Below, piece by piece: positions 1 through 11,374 of a DNA stretch of 64,000 nt. Numbering within the stretch: the first letter of the stretch is position 1; each line of letters begins with the position of its first letter. Below the pieces are notes generated by a model. That model saw only the letters and a program-made list of their open reading frames with translations, was not told the origin of the DNA and searched no databases. Source of the DNA: Diploptera punctata (Eukaryota > Arthropoda > Insecta > Blattodea > Blaberidae); NCBI GenBank assembly GCA_030220185.1, contig JASPKZ010004950.1, positions 1,370,001 to 1,434,000 of the forward strand. Reading direction: 5' to 3'. A program made the translations under genes and the position numbers.

Positions 1-56
1 CAGTAAAAAAAAAAAAAAAAAAAAAAACTACTAAGATCTATAAAGAATTTCATGTA

Positions 57-330
57 ACCATCTCCATTCAGACCAAGACGACGATGGGCTGACATCTTCA
101 AAGAACGAGCAGGGGCGCAATGGTCCAGAGTCGCCAGGTGCAGGAAAAGCTGGAGAACGATGGAGAGCCAACTGTGCATTAACTAATCACAGAACAGACA
201 GTGTATACAAATCAAGTGCTACATCCAAGTCAACTTCTCGCCACGGAGTAGCTCACCAGGTGATACTCTCAAATAGAGCTTAACCCCTGTATAGGGAGGC
301 CTTTGCCCTAAAGGGACATATCAGGCTTTA
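57..330 (+). mobile_element. LINE C-terminal tail and 3' end (non-LTR remnant)
   Basis: A frame open from about 70 to the stop at 184 reads RPRRRWADIFKERAGAQWS followed by a basic, tryptophan-containing tail ending SQLCIN. This R/P-rich RW motif is the usual C-terminus of RTE-like reverse transcriptase proteins. The 3' flank to about 330 (gcttaacccctgtataggga, then a TTTA-rich run) is probably the element's 3' UTR. RT and endonuclease are absent, so this is a 5'-truncated dead copy. An (A)23 tract at 5-27 lies just upstream and may belong to a different insertion. Confidence 0.6.
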
Positions 331-2329
331 TTTATTTATTTATCTCCATTCAGTGGCGTAGGCATTGTTTCCATAAGGGGATGACACCCATACATCTGGA
401 ATTGTCTAGAATTGTTTTGATGAACACGATAATAAAATTACATGTATTTCTTGCCCTGCATAATTATTTGATTTGAATATTACTGAGTCATTGTGGTCTT
501 CATTGGAAACAAAAGTTTAACCTGATACCTATCTGCAGCAAATCTCAAGGAATTGGAGCACTTTCTTTTCGAATAATAGTTTATAGAATTTCACTATCAC
601 TTAGGATTTGTATACACACATTCCCCATGAGGATTAGAATTCCACTATCACTTAGGATTTGTATACACCCATTCCCAGGAGGATTGAACCTGTTATCAGT
701 CCCAAAGTTGGTCCCTGTATCTTACTAGATTGATGTTCATTTTATTTTGTCAAACCCCTGTACTGTAATGTAAGTACAAAGATACCCAAACAAGTTCAGC
801 AGACTGGATAATAGGGCTGAGAAATATATGCAAATGTATTATTTTGTTTTATTTTACTTTGTCTGCATTTTCATAAGTTTCGAAGTCGGTTTTCTTCATT
901 TCAATCAAAGGAATTGCATGATGCTATTTGGACAGCAAGTTGTGATTTATGTAGGCAGTTGAACAAGTCAACTTTTCTAGCAAAATAGTAGGAATAGAAA
1001 TAAAAATGAAACTTGCTTTTTAACGTCAAATAAGGTTAAAGATCTAATAAGGTTATATGCTTGCTGGACGTGTGCTGTGTAGTTTATACCATACAAGGAA
1101 GACGCTTTGTATCGCAGGATAAGATCTGGTCTGAGGAAGCATACCCGAGTGAATTTAGTTACTTGATTCATGACTCATGTTACATCACACCAAGTTCTCT
1201 TCTTAGTCTTAATGATGGCGATGATGATGATGATGATGATGATGCATTGTAAAAATTGAGAGTAGATCCATGAAATCAAAATGTAGAGACTGTACTTTTA
1301 AATGTATACTAATTGTACCTACAAATCTACTAATGAAAAATGCTCACATTGTTAATTATTTAATTATTGATAGTACCACAATTTTCTGGAAAGACATTTA
1401 GGTGGGAGTTCAAGAAGCGAAAACTTCCATTTTTAAAATCCTAATATACAGACATGTAAAGGCAATAATACAAGTGGTTCACAACATTTAATGTCTGATG
1501 AAAAAATTTGATTATGTCCCTATATATTTAATACTGTAAAAAAGCTGCATTACATCAGTATTTAGTTTTCTTATGAAAGTAATCATAAACAACAAGAATT
1601 CAAAACAAACCCAGGAAACAAAACTTCAGGAATTCATATTTAAATGATTTCCAAGAGTATCCTAAAAATAAGTACTCTTTATATTCTTTCAAGAACGAAT
1701 AAACTGATCCTATTCCTTTCCTCAAATTTTGATATTGAAAACTGATTAATCAGTTGTTTCTACTTGCAAGTGTATTACGATATTTGTTCATAAAAATACT
1801 AGATATGTGACATAAATGTGCACGTGTTTAGTGCAAATTCCTTGTAATAAATATAATAGAAACGTTCAGGTAGCATCATCATCATCATCATCACTCCAGG
1901 GATTAGGTAGCAAATATTAAAAAAAAATCACGAAACAATTGTTTAAAAGTTTATTATTACATTTATTCGTACACGAACAACTCTTTCATATATATTTCCC
2001 TGGTGAGTGGAAGAGAAAGCCACATGGCATTAACTCCACCAGGCTAAATAAATAAATAAAATACAGTATTTCGTGAATGAAAATAATTCGCAGTTTCTAT
2101 GTAATCAAGCGCCCTTAAATAACAACATACGATTATTTGGTTTCATTTCTTTTAATATTCAGTTTGTGCTAAAATCAACGATGTCATTGAAATGTACTAA
2201 AATAAGATTTTTTTTAATACCATTTCCTCTATGTACTGTATGAAAATCAGGCCAATACGTACCATCAATGTAAAATAATGTCCTAATGAATCTCTGTACC
2301 CTTTTTTTTAGAAAGCTGTATATTTGTAA
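331..2329. other. A+T-rich intergenic stretch, no gene seen
   Basis: No credible coding region on either strand. It holds a 52-bp imperfect tandem duplication (584-635 and 636-685), a (GAT)n run at 1212-1244, a short (TCA)n at 1876-1891, and at about 2001-2058 a gtgagtggaagagaaagcc...aactccaccaggctaaataa segment. That last segment matches the 3' end of the Jockey/CR1-like LINE found complete at 49.87-49.94 kb. Small open frames here have no protein-like composition. Confidence 0.55.
584..685. repeat. 52-bp imperfect tandem duplication
   Basis: The unit agaattYcactatcacttagg...attcccc/atgaggatt occurs twice head to tail with a few substitutions and a small indel. No coding content. Confidence 0.8.
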
Positions 2330-2648
2330 GGGGGCACGCCGTAGCGTAGTGGTTAAGGCACTGCGCTACAAGCCGGAAGGTCGAGGGTTCAAGTCCCGGT
2401 GGGGTCAGGATTTTTAAACTGACCCAAACCTTCTGGCGGCACTATGGCCCTGGGGTCGACTCAGCCTCTAACGGAAATGAGTACCAGACGCTTGTTCTGG
2501 GGTAAAGGCGGCCGTCACGCAGGGCTGACAACCCGGCTGACATCAAGTACCGATTGTCTAGAAATAGCGGGAGCCTTAACCTCCCACTACCCCAAGGGCC
2601 TCCTGAGGCCTGTAGTGGGAATACTTTACTTTTACTTACTTTACTTAC
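2330..2648 (+). mobile_element. SINE-B, full length
   Basis: The tRNA-derived head carries an A-box-like tagcgtagtggttaaggc and a B-box-like gggttcaagtcccggtgggg. A body of about 220 bp (ctgacccaaaccttctggcgg ... cctcctgaggcctgtagtggg) follows, then a (CTTTA)-type tail. An 11-bp target duplication, tatatttgtaa, flanks it at 2319-2329 and 2649-2659. Six further full-length or partial copies and one degraded copy occur in this window. An open frame that spans it is a by-product of the SINE sequence, not a gene. Confidence 0.93.
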
Positions 2649-2897
2649 TATATTTGTAACCCAGATTCTAGCATATATTTTATTTTCTACTTCAAGGAAT
2701 CTATATTTTTTAAGTCTTCGCTTTTATATTATTTCCACTTTAAATACTAAGGTAATAATTGTAATTTGACATTTTATTTATTTATTTGTGCCATTTTACA
2801 TTTTTATTTGAATGGAAAATTTAACATGCCAATGTTATTTTTTCTTATGAAGGTAATGGATTCGTTCAAGAATTAAAAATTTACATAAGAAAACATT

Positions 2898-3021
2898 TTC
2901 TCTCCCTCCCTCCCCCCCTCTATCTCTCTCTATATCTCTCTCTCTCTCTATATATCTCTCTCCCTCTATATCTCTATCTCTCTCTCTCTGTCTCTGTCTG
3001 TCTGTCTCTATCTCTCTCTCT
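2898..3021. repeat. CT-rich microsatellite
   Basis: Imperfect (CT)n/(TCTA)n/(TCTG)n tract of about 120 bp. From here to 3555 I see only unique A+T-rich sequence without a gene. Confidence 0.95.
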
Positions 3022-3555
3022 GTAAATTAATTTAAGGTGACACATACATTTAGTGCCTGAAACAACATCAAAATATTATTAAGCAATAAAGCACCAGAGA
3101 GTCCATATATCAAATTACTCTGTTAACGTCCGTGAACAAGCTCGGAAAGTTGCAAGTTGCGTTTGTTTCCACTCTTGATACGAGTTATTGATTCGGTTAT
3201 TTTTTTAAATGTGAAGAGTAGACAGACAAACCCATGGAGTTAGTTACCCTACATGCGTTGGCATGTGAGACATTTGTGAATAAAGTACCAAAAGATAAAA
3301 GAAACCGACTTGCACGTGATGGCTGACAGAGTTGCAAGACAGGTTTTGTGTCCTCTCAGTATATTGACTTTGCATATTCCATAAGCCAGAACATTGTCCA
3401 AGCTACTTCATTCCTATTCAAATCTGCATCCATTTTTACAGTCACACCTGCTATAACGGCGACTTAAGTTCATTTGTAACCGCTACTCATAACATTTTGA
3501 GTAAGTGGTTATATTCCATTTTCATTTTATGTAATGTTCTAATTTAATCATCATC

Positions 3556-4700
3556 ATCATCCGGTATCATGGCAGCTGCCGCCGTCTTCCGGAAACCAAA
3601 CGCCATTCCTCTCTATCCATCCATTGATCTTCCTCCATTCCTCTGATATTCATAGCTGCTTATACCCCTTCTATCCAAGTTTTCATCGGTCTTCCTCTCT
3701 TCCTCCTTTCCATTGGGATCCATTCCATAACAATTTTTGGCAATCTTTGCTCTGTCATTCGTTTGACATGACCATACCACTGCAATCTTTTCTTTTCTAT
3801 GCTGTCTGTGATGTCCGGCTCCTCTTGTACACCCATAATTTCCCTTATTTCTTTATTTTGTATTCTATCCATTCTAGATTTTCCAGATGATCTTCTTAAA
3901 ACATCCATTTCTGTACTTAAAATTCTTTTCATTTCCCTGGTAGGAATTTGCCAGACTTCAGCACCATATGTTAAAATGTTCTGAATTATGGTTTGATATA
4001 TTTGTAATTTTCTATTTTTTGTAATATTTTTGCTCCACCGAACAGAGTTTAAAGCATTTATTGCTTGTTTTGTTTGTGCGATTCTATTTTTAATTTCCAC
4101 TGTGTTATCGCCTGAATGGTCTAATTTTGTTCCTAAATAAGTACATTCAATACTAGGTTTTAGTTCTTCTCCATTGTTGAAATTTATATTTTCCATCTTC
4201 TCCTATACACAGATATTTAGTTTTCTCAATGTCCCCATTTTTCATATTCTTCTTTTAGTTTTTTAGCCATATATTCTATGTCATCGTGGTCCTGTGCTAT
4301 TAATACCTGGTCATCTGCAAAATTTAATGAATACACATGTGTATTTTGGATAGGTATGCCCATTTTTTGACGTTTTTTTTTTCATTTAATGAATACACAT
4401 GTGTATTTTGGATAGGTATGCCCATTTTTTGACGTTTTTTTTCCCTCCAGTCTCTTAGTACTCTTTCGAGATAAATTTTAAATAGAGTTGGAGATGAACT
4501 GCAACCTTGCCTTAAACCTTTTGTAATAGTAAATCCCTTTGTTATATGATTTCCAACTTTTATTTTCGAAATAGATTCTTTGTATAATGCTTTTATAGCT
4601 TCTACTAATTTTTTGGTAATGTTGGAATCGTCTAAAGTTTCCCATAACATTTTCTAATTTAATATTAAAATAATATATACTCAGGCAAGCCATCCATAAC
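3556..4700 (-). mobile_element. LINE fragment: RT core to C-terminus, decayed
   Basis: Read on the minus strand, the upstream half gives an RT fingers/palm piece with GLRQGCSSSPTLFKIYLE (RT motif with QG..SP) and then, after disruption, NFADDQVLIAQ, the F/YADD catalytic motif. The downstream 178-residue frame (3660-4196) contains YLGTKLDHSGD, NILTYGAEVW and RLQWYGHVKRM, ending RGRPMKTWIEGV, the standard thumb and tail of RTE-like LINE proteins. The frame is broken at about 4322-4445 by a 62-bp tandem duplication and again near 4200 by a stop. It has no 5' endonuclease part. It is a dead copy of a family distinct from LINE-A. Confidence 0.85.
4322..4445. repeat. 62-bp tandem duplication inside the LINE RT
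   Basis: The block atttaatgaatacacatgtg...ttgacgttttttttt is present twice with a 62-bp period. Because 62 is not a multiple of three, the duplication shifts the reading frame just ahead of the FADD motif. Confidence 0.93.
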
Positions 4701-4784
4701 CAATAGTTAATACAACTAAAGAGAAAAATTTCTACCTGAACCGCTGTTTAAACCCAAGATCCCGGTTCAGGCAGAAAGAAAGCT

Positions 4785-5613
4785 TCAATATTTGGGACTG
4801 GAAGTAAACATCAACAAAACTAAATATATGTTTACACATAGAAATACATTTTATATAGATCTAATGGAAATGGACAGCTAATGACAAATGATGAAAATTT
4901 TGAAGAAGTAGCTGAATTCAAATACCTAGGAACAATAATAATTACAAATTGGAATGAGATGTACAAAGAAATTAAACATGGGGTCAATTATGGAAATACA
5001 TGCTCTTATGCATTATAGGGACTCTTGTCGTCCAAACTACTTTCAAAAAACGTTAAACTGAAAATGTATAAAACCATTATTCTCCCAGTTATATTATATG
5101 GATGCGAAACATGGACTCTTTCTTTAAGGAAGAAATGGGTATACGGGTATTTGAGAATCAAGTTCTTAGGAAATTGTTTGTGCCAGAGAAACATGAACAG
5201 ACATGTGAATGGAGAAGACTTCATAACAGTGAGCTACATGGTATTTATAAGAAGCCAGATATAATCTTTGCTTCATCATCCAACCAAGCCGTAGGCCTGT
5301 TATGTCACTGATGAATTTTGTACCCAGCGTTTCCTTGGACGGCCCAGAGATCTCTTCATGAAACAGTTAACTCTCTTAGACTGCAATGGGCGGACATGTG
5401 GCACAAATGGAGAATATAAGAGGTGCATGGAAGCTTCTTGTAGGAAAACCAGAGGGAAAACGCCCAGTTGGTAGACTAAGAATGAGTTGGGAGAACATTA
5501 ACCGTGATTTGAGGGAAGTAGGTTATACTGGAGACGATTTGAAAGCATTGACTCGGGGTAGGGATGTATGGAGAGCTAATTCCCGCGCGGCCATGAACCT
5601 ACGGGTTCGATAG
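4785..5613 (+). mobile_element. LINE-A fragment (RTE-like), frameshifted, with nested LINE-B piece
   Basis: The plus strand reads the RT thumb (VNINKTKYM, then LSKNVKLKMYKTIILPVILYG, CETWTLSL) and then the tail GKPEGKRPVGRLRMSWENINRDLREV, ending LRVR at 5613. The match to the cleaner copy at 59.2-59.8 kb is interrupted by several frameshifts. Bases 5264-5360 are foreign: on the minus strand they read RSLGRPRKRWVQNS, a LINE-B tail fragment, so one LINE piece is nested in another. The 3' end has tagtgccagtgagttagttt, typical of this family. Confidence 0.88.
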
Positions 5614-5728
5614 TGCCAGTGAGTTAGTTTTTTTCACGGTTGGTTTCCCAGAATATATTAATTTCAATATTACATTCATATATATCTGCTATAGTATGGA
5701 ATAAATTCCATCATAATATCTTCTTAGT

Positions 5729-6074
5729 GTCCACCGCTGTGTCTCGAGGTAGCGTGCTGCCTTGACACGCAGCGGGCCCGGGTTCGATCCCCGGTCGGGG
5801 CAGTTTTTCTGGGTGAGGTTTTTATCGGGTTTTTTCCCTCACTGTAAGACAAATGTCAGGAAAACTTTAAGGCCCAAACGGTCCCCGAAATCATATGGCC
5901 ATCATGATCATCATCATCCTTATCATTATCACATCATCATGATCATCCTTCACCGGTGTGGAAAGCAACGGGAAGCTACCACACCTACAATTCCCTAGTA
6001 AAGCTGCAAGCATAGCATGGAAATGCTATGATTGCAGTGAAGGGCCTCCCTTCGGGCAGAATTACTATGGATGG
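5729..6074 (+). mobile_element. SINE-A, full length
   Basis: tRNA-like head (ccaccgctgtgtctcgaggtagcg ... gggttcgatccccggtcggg), body with aaatgtcaggaaaactttaa, a polymorphic (TCA/TCC)n run, and a conserved 3' part agtaaagctgcaag ... cgggcagaattactatggat. An 11-bp target duplication, atcttcttagt, occurs at 5718-5728 and 6075-6085. The (CAT)n run creates histidine-rich open frames in this and sister copies; these are not genes. Confidence 0.95.
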
Positions 6075-6141
6075 ATCTTCTTAGTAGAAGCAACTTTGTA
6101 ATGTGGATAGAATTTCACTACTATGGGTAAAAGGGGTTTAA

Positions 6142-6833
6142 GGGGACCGACTGGTGAAAATGTTAAAAAATTGACAAATTTTTATTTTTTTATTTTTAAT
6201 AACTCTGATTCTTTAGAATCACTTTCATGCAATTTTTTTTATTGTAGGAGCAAAGTTGAATTCGTGACATAAGGGTTTAAATACCCTTCCACGTATGGTC
6301 AGCATTATTAATTCAATTTTAATATGCGTATTTTTTGTCTCCATTTTTTGACATTTTCCAAAACTTAAAATGCTCCTTACGATGCAATTTTTATGCTTTC
6401 AAAGTGAAATTTTGAGGTTAGACTCCCCAATATATGCTAATTGAAATTTGCTATGTAGTTACTAGTCTAAGACACATATGTTCTTTTAAAATGAGATGAA
6501 AAAAAGTAATAAGAGTGATAATTTTTTTTTCAAAAAATAAAAAAATAAGCAGTACCTTCAATTTATGAATATTTTCCATAGCAAATGTGTTTAGTGGAAT
6601 CATAAAGACTCTGAATCTCAAATTATATAAGAAAATATTAAAAAATGCATCGTAAGGAGCATTTTTAGAAAATATTAAAATTATAGTTTTAAAAAATCAT
6701 AATTTGAAACTATTCTACGTATAAACACCAAACTTTACAGAAACGCTACTATAAGCACATAATGTATGTGATAAAAAATTCAAAACAATCAGATGAAAAC
6801 TAAAAAAAAATTGAAATTCATTAGTCGGTCCCC
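6142..6833. mobile_element. TTAA-flanked MITE (piggyBac-type), 692 bp
   Basis: Terminal inverted repeats GGGGACCGACT (perfect over 11 bp, partial for a few more) sit directly inside TTAA duplications at 6138-6141 and 6834-6837. The interior is A+T-rich and non-coding. It holds a perfect 20-bp internal inverted repeat, aaaatgctccttacgatgca at 6367-6386 and its complement at 6646-6665. TTAA duplication is characteristic of the piggyBac superfamily; assignment here rests on that alone, as there is no transposase. Confidence 0.82.
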
Positions 6834-7084
6834 TTAAAAAGCATCAGAAACAGAACAATTAACTTTCACTCAGATCTATATTCCAACAGTTGACATTTTT
6901 TAATTTAGATATTTACAAAGTTATGTGAGAAGTTGTTGTTTCATAACTCGAGTACTTGTATCTTAAGAAACATCTTCATGTTCTTTCTCAAACATAATTA
7001 AGTTACTAAAATGAAAAATTACAACTAAAGAAACAGTTTCACATATTGATGCAATAATTCCAATGAAAGTTATAAATACATTTA

Positions 7085-7888
7085 GTAGTACTTTTATATA
7101 TAGCGGGGAAATACTACAGGACAACACGCACACACTATTGAGTAACACTAAGGAATTAGGACTGGAAGTAAATATCAATAAAACTAAATATATGGTCACA
7201 CGTAGAAATGCATTATATAGTGGAAATGGAGAACTAATAACAAATGAGGGAAATTTTGAGGAAGTGGCTGAATTCAAATACCTAGGAACAATCACAAATA
7301 GAAATGAGATGCACAAAGAAATTAAACATAGGCTCAATTCTGGAAATGCGTGCTATTATGCATTGCAGAGACTCTTGATGACCCAATTCCTTTCAAAAAA
7401 CGTTAAACTCAAAATATATAAAACTATTATTCTACCAATTATATTATATGGATGCGAAACATGGACTCTTACTTTAAGGGAGGAAAGGAGATTACGAGTA
7501 TTTGAGGATAAGTTCTTAGGAACATTTTTGGACCAAAGAGAGATGGACAGACAGGTGAATGGAGAAGACTGCATTACAGTGAACTACATGGTCTTTATAG
7601 GAAGCCAGATATAATAAGGACAGTTAAGTCTCGTAGACTACGATGGGCAGGACATGTTGCGCGTATGGGGAATGAAAGACGTGCATGGAAGCTTCTTGTA
7701 GGAAAGCCAGAGGGAAAACGCCCAGTTGGTAGACCAAGGATGAGGTGGGAGAACAACATTAACTATGATTCGAGGGAAGTAGATTATACAGGGAATGATT
7801 GGAAAACATTAGCGCAGGATAGGGGTGTATGGAGAGCGTATGTCCGCGCGGCCATGAATCTACGGATTCGATAGTGCCAGTGAGTAAG
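7085..7888 (+). mobile_element. LINE-A fragment (RT thumb plus C-terminus), one frameshift
   Basis: Frame 7063-7614 reads LGLEVNINKTKYMVTRRNAL, then EFKYLGTITNRNEMHKEIKH and YGCETWTLTLREERRLRVFE. A one-base deletion near 7509 (gataagttc against gataaagttc in the 59.4-kb copy) shifts the frame. The tail resumes at 7665-7874 as RAWKLLVGKPEGKRPVGRPR...AAMNLRIR and stops at 7872-7874. RT catalytic motifs are not included (5'-truncated). The 3' end is tagtgccagtgagtaagtag. It is non-functional. Confidence 0.92.
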
Positions 7889-8583
7889 TAGGTACTTTTC
7901 TATAACTTAGTTAATAATAGTTTTCATGTATTGGGCATCCGCGGTCTCATGGCCTTCCCATGGCAGTTTTTTCCTTGTTTGATAGTACAGATTTTTAGTA
8001 TGTAATTAGTGTGACGTCCATTGAACTTTTGCTTCTGTAATTGTATGGTCCAGTAATGTACATTTGAAATAGATTATCTGTGACTCCCCTTTGTGGCACA
8101 AAGTTAGCGTGTCTGACTGAAATTCTAGGGTTTGGGTTCATTTCTTAGGTAAACCATAGATATTTTCTTTCGGTATAGGTGATGAAAATCGGGTCAATTC
8201 AGTCTCTTGAGAGCAAGAGAGAATCTAAGCCTTCTTGATAGATAAATAGTGAAATCCTGTTATGAGAAATGAAGGGAAGTTCAAGGTCTGGGCCACTCTA
8301 ATCCCGCAACACTTTGCACTGCCATGTGCTAGCCAGTTGACTGTTGCTCTTCGGAGCTGTCGTGCCACAAGTTCATATATTTGTATAATCTAATTATGCG
8401 TATTTCTTTTTCACATAAAATCCAGTATTTCCTAATGTTCTAATGAGGAATCTGAATTCAAGAGCCGTTTCCTGTCTTTAGAGTAAGCGGTCCACCATGT
8501 TAGGATATGAGAATAAATGTCACATAAACAATTATAGTTTCATATTTCTGAACTAGGTTAGTTAAGTAACTTTATCAGTATTA

Positions 8584-8585
<2 letters not shown>
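7889..8585. other. Intergenic, with a degraded SINE-like head
   Basis: No gene is visible. Bases 8086-8150 (tttgtggcacaaagttagcgtgtctgact ... gggtttgggttcattt) look like a decayed tRNA-type A box/B box pair, and the following ~85 bp may be the SINE body. The rest is unique A+T-rich sequence. Confidence 0.4.

Positions 8586-8644
<59 letters not shown>
8586..8644. repeat. (ATT)n microsatellite
   Basis: Nearly perfect ATT repeats of about 58 bp immediately upstream of a LINE tail; further short (ATT)n runs lie at about 9027-9042 and 9058-9077 on its other side. Confidence 0.97.
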
Positions 8645-9025
8645 GGATACAAGAAATGGATTTCTTGTGGAGAGCAGCAAGTTGTTCAAAATTAGACAAA
8701 ATAAGAAACACTGTCATAAAGGAAAAAATGAATATTGGTTATTCAATGGTAGATTATATACGGTATAAGCAATTAAATTGGTATGGGCACGTACGACGAA
8801 TGCAAGAAGAAAGATTACCCAGGAAAACATTGGAATGGTGTCCACCTGGAAGAAGGGGGAGAGGAAGATCTCGAAACTCGTGGATGCAGGAAATAAGAAC
8901 TGGAATGAAAGCAAGAGGACAGGAGGACATGGATTGGATGGAGAGAGACGAGTGGAGAAGAAAAATAAAACTTTAGACACAGAAAGATGTGTAAACATTA
9001 AAATTCTGCATATAAATAAATAAAA
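8645..9025 (+). mobile_element. LINE C-terminal tail (non-LTR, not LINE-A)
   Basis: One open frame from 8656 to 8976 reads LDKIRNTVIKEKMNIGYSMV, then QLNWYGHVRRMQEERLPRK and GRGRSRNSWMQEIRTGMK, ending RRKIKL. The order RN..I..K, WYGHVRRM, LP, GR.R..W is the thumb/tail signature of RTE-like LINE proteins. The 106-residue frame is intact, but RT and endonuclease are missing. It sits between ATT microsatellites, which may have served as the insertion target or grown from the tail. Confidence 0.85.
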
Positions 9026-9122
9026 TTATTATTATTATTACTGTATCATTACTGTAATATTATTATTATTATTATTAAACCTTCATTCGAGATACATTAT
9101 CCTGATAGGAAACGAGATACAA

Positions 9123-9396
9123 TAACAGTTAAGTCTTGTAGACTGCGATGGGCAGGACATGTGGCACGTATGGGGAATGACATAGGGGCATGGAAACTTC
9201 TTGTCGGAAAACCAGAAGAAAAACGCCCAGTTGGTAGACCAAGAATGAGGCGGAAGAATAATATTAATCATGATTTGAGCGAAGTAGATTATACAGAAGA
9301 TGATTGGAAAACATTAGCTCACGATAGGGGTGTATGGAGAGTTTATGTCTGCACGGCCATGAACCTACGGGTTCGATAGTGCGAATGAGTTAGTTA
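9123..9396 (+). mobile_element. LINE-A 3' fragment
   Basis: Frame 9161-9379 gives GAWKLLVGKPEEKRPVGRPR...DDWKTLAHDRGVW...NLRVR, preceded by SCRLRWAGHVARMGND. Only the last ~90 codons remain. The end is gatagtgcgaatgagttagtt. Confidence 0.9.
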
Positions 9397-9693
9397 TTAA
9401 ACCATACTTTATGGGATGCAAAATATATTCTATGTAACGAGTGAATTTAAGTCTAATCAAGATTATATAACTTAATAATTATCACCACACCGCCAGAAGA
9501 CGTGCAGAATATTAATTCACAAATGTTATTGTTTTGTACACTCGTTGAAGTCTCCGAAGAAATTTCCATTTTTTTTTTTTACTTACGGAAATAAGATTAA
9601 TGATAAGAGTAACGCGTTAGATTTTTATATTCTGTTAGAGCTTGGTTTCGAAGAATGAATAAAGAAGCATGATCCTAAAAAAGAAACTAAGTT

Positions 9694-9696
<3 letters not shown>

Positions 9697-9774
<78 letters not shown>
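9697..9774. repeat. (AT)n(GT)n compound microsatellite
   Basis: (AT)21 followed directly by (GT)18. Confidence 0.98.
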
Positions 9775-9779
<5 letters not shown>

Positions 9780-9815
9780 GTATGTATGTATATATGACAT
9801 GATAAGAAAAATAAA

Positions 9816-9886
9816 TGCTCGGACGGGCCTTGAACTCGGACCTCTGGATTAATACCCCAGTGCGCTCCCGATTACGCCAACGAGCA
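9816..9886 (-). repeat. tRNA-like module T1
   Basis: The minus strand reads a tRNA-like sequence: acceptor GCTCG/CGAGC, D-arm-like GGCGTAATCGGGAGCGC, anticodon-arm CTGGG-GTATTAA-TCCAG and B-box-like GAGTTCAAGGC. The left flank gataagaaaaataaatgc is shared with module T4 at 45.4 kb. I do not call a functional tRNA: the T stem pairs badly and the loop does not give a sensible identity. The sequence from 9887 to 10251 shows no gene. Confidence 0.6.
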
Positions 9887-10251
9887 AGTCTATTACTCCG
9901 ACGAGTTTAGCACACAAAGGAATGTGGTGTGGGGATGGATACTGGATGACAACACCAGTCAGGAAGGAAGTACAATCATATTAAAAACATTCGCCCTGTT
10001 TACGAAACCAATATGCTTTAGACCTATTCAAAACCGCAAACTGAAAACTGCATATTTGTGAATGAATAATACTTTCCTTCCACTTGGCTGTAGGAACAAA
10101 ATAAACTACCTGGAAGAGTAGTAAACCGAATGGCAAGAATACCCTACCTCCCAACGCTAAATTCGTCGCAGGAGGACAGTACTATGTCTCTGTTGTATTA
10201 TTATTCAATATAAATATTTTATGTAATATACTAACTTAATAACTAACTAAA

Positions 10252-10745
10252 CCAACTCACTGACACTATCGAACCCGTAGGTTCATGGCCTCGCGGACAT
10301 AAGCTCTCCATACATCCCTATCCTGAGCTAATGTTTTCCAATCATCATCACCATCACCACTCCAGGGATTAGGCAATTGCCCGTTCCGACTTCATAAAGC
10401 ATCAGCCCAACGTCTTCTAGGTCTTCCAACATCTCGTCTTCCTCTTGCTTGATAATTTCTTGCTAACAATGGATATCTCTCCTTACTCATTCCATCCATA
10501 AGATCAATCCATTTCTGTCTGTAATCCCCTGTATAATCTACTTCCCTCAAATCATAATTAATGTTATTCTCCCACTTCATTCTAGGTCTACCAACTAGGT
10601 GTTTTCCCTCTGGTTATCCTACAAGAAAGTTCCATTCACGTCTTTCATTCCCCATTCGTGCCACATGTCCTGCCCATCGCAGTCTACGAGACTTACCTGT
10701 TCTTATTATATCAGGCTTCCTATAAAGACCATGTAGTTCACCTTA
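10252..10745 (-). mobile_element. LINE-A fragment, with nested LINE tail at 10342-10519
   Basis: The minus strand carries the LINE-A end (NLRVR region at 10262-10340) and, after an interruption, WENNINYDLREVDYTGD and the upstream HVARMGNERR...KPEG part to about 10745. The interrupting ~178 bp encodes, also on the minus strand, QKWIDLMDGMSKERYPLLAR then GRRDVGRPRRRWADAL, the tail of another LINE. The LINE-A sequence resumes at aatcccctgtataatc, with at most a 4-bp overlap (aatc) as target duplication. Confidence 0.87.
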
Positions 10746-11360
10746 ATAATTATCGTTAATTAATGATTAATTACCTACATGGTTAGAATCTAATATCATT
10801 TATGGATAAAAGCCTATGACTTATTTTTAGATATTTGCATTTTATTAGAAGAATTAAATTCCTCAAAAAGATTTAGAATGTTTTCAAAGTGAGAAATTAT
10901 TTTCTATAGTGTATGTCTTTATTTATAGATACCTCTAGGTTTACTATGTTACAGACTGAATTAAGATTCTTTGTACATCAGCAAGGCAATTTTTTTTCTA
11001 TTCGAATGATGAAGATAAAACTTTGAAAATATGCATTTTATGGTGTTTGTATTCCTGGCAGGAAAATTTTGTATGCGGAGAGTGCGTAATGAAGTGAACA
11101 ATAAGGAACCGTTTCCCATTCACATTGTAAACGTGCAAATAATTTGAATGGACAAGTTAAAACTGCTACCAAGAGGTGTGATGACGATTAAATGAAACGC
11201 AAACCGCAAACTACATAGTGTGGGCGAACCCTGTCTAACTTTTCAGTTCCAGACCAGATACCTTCCTGCCTACCCAACCATGAGGAATTCATTATTGCTG
11301 TGCTCAAGCGAGAAGGCCTTCCTTTAACCCTTGAATTGGCAATATATCTAATAAGTTAAC
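10746..11360. other. A+T-rich intergenic, nothing recognised
   Basis: No coding frame of note, no repeat with a second copy that I can see here, and no RNA-gene signature. Confidence 0.5.
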
Positions 11361-11374
11361 TAATTTATATTTAA

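Noticed and set aside
5762..5998. Histidine-rich frames in SINE-A copies (also at 21069, 23979, 25488, 28132, 59911)
   Set aside because: The His runs come from the (CAT)n tract in the SINE body; the frames start in the tRNA-like head and recur at every copy.
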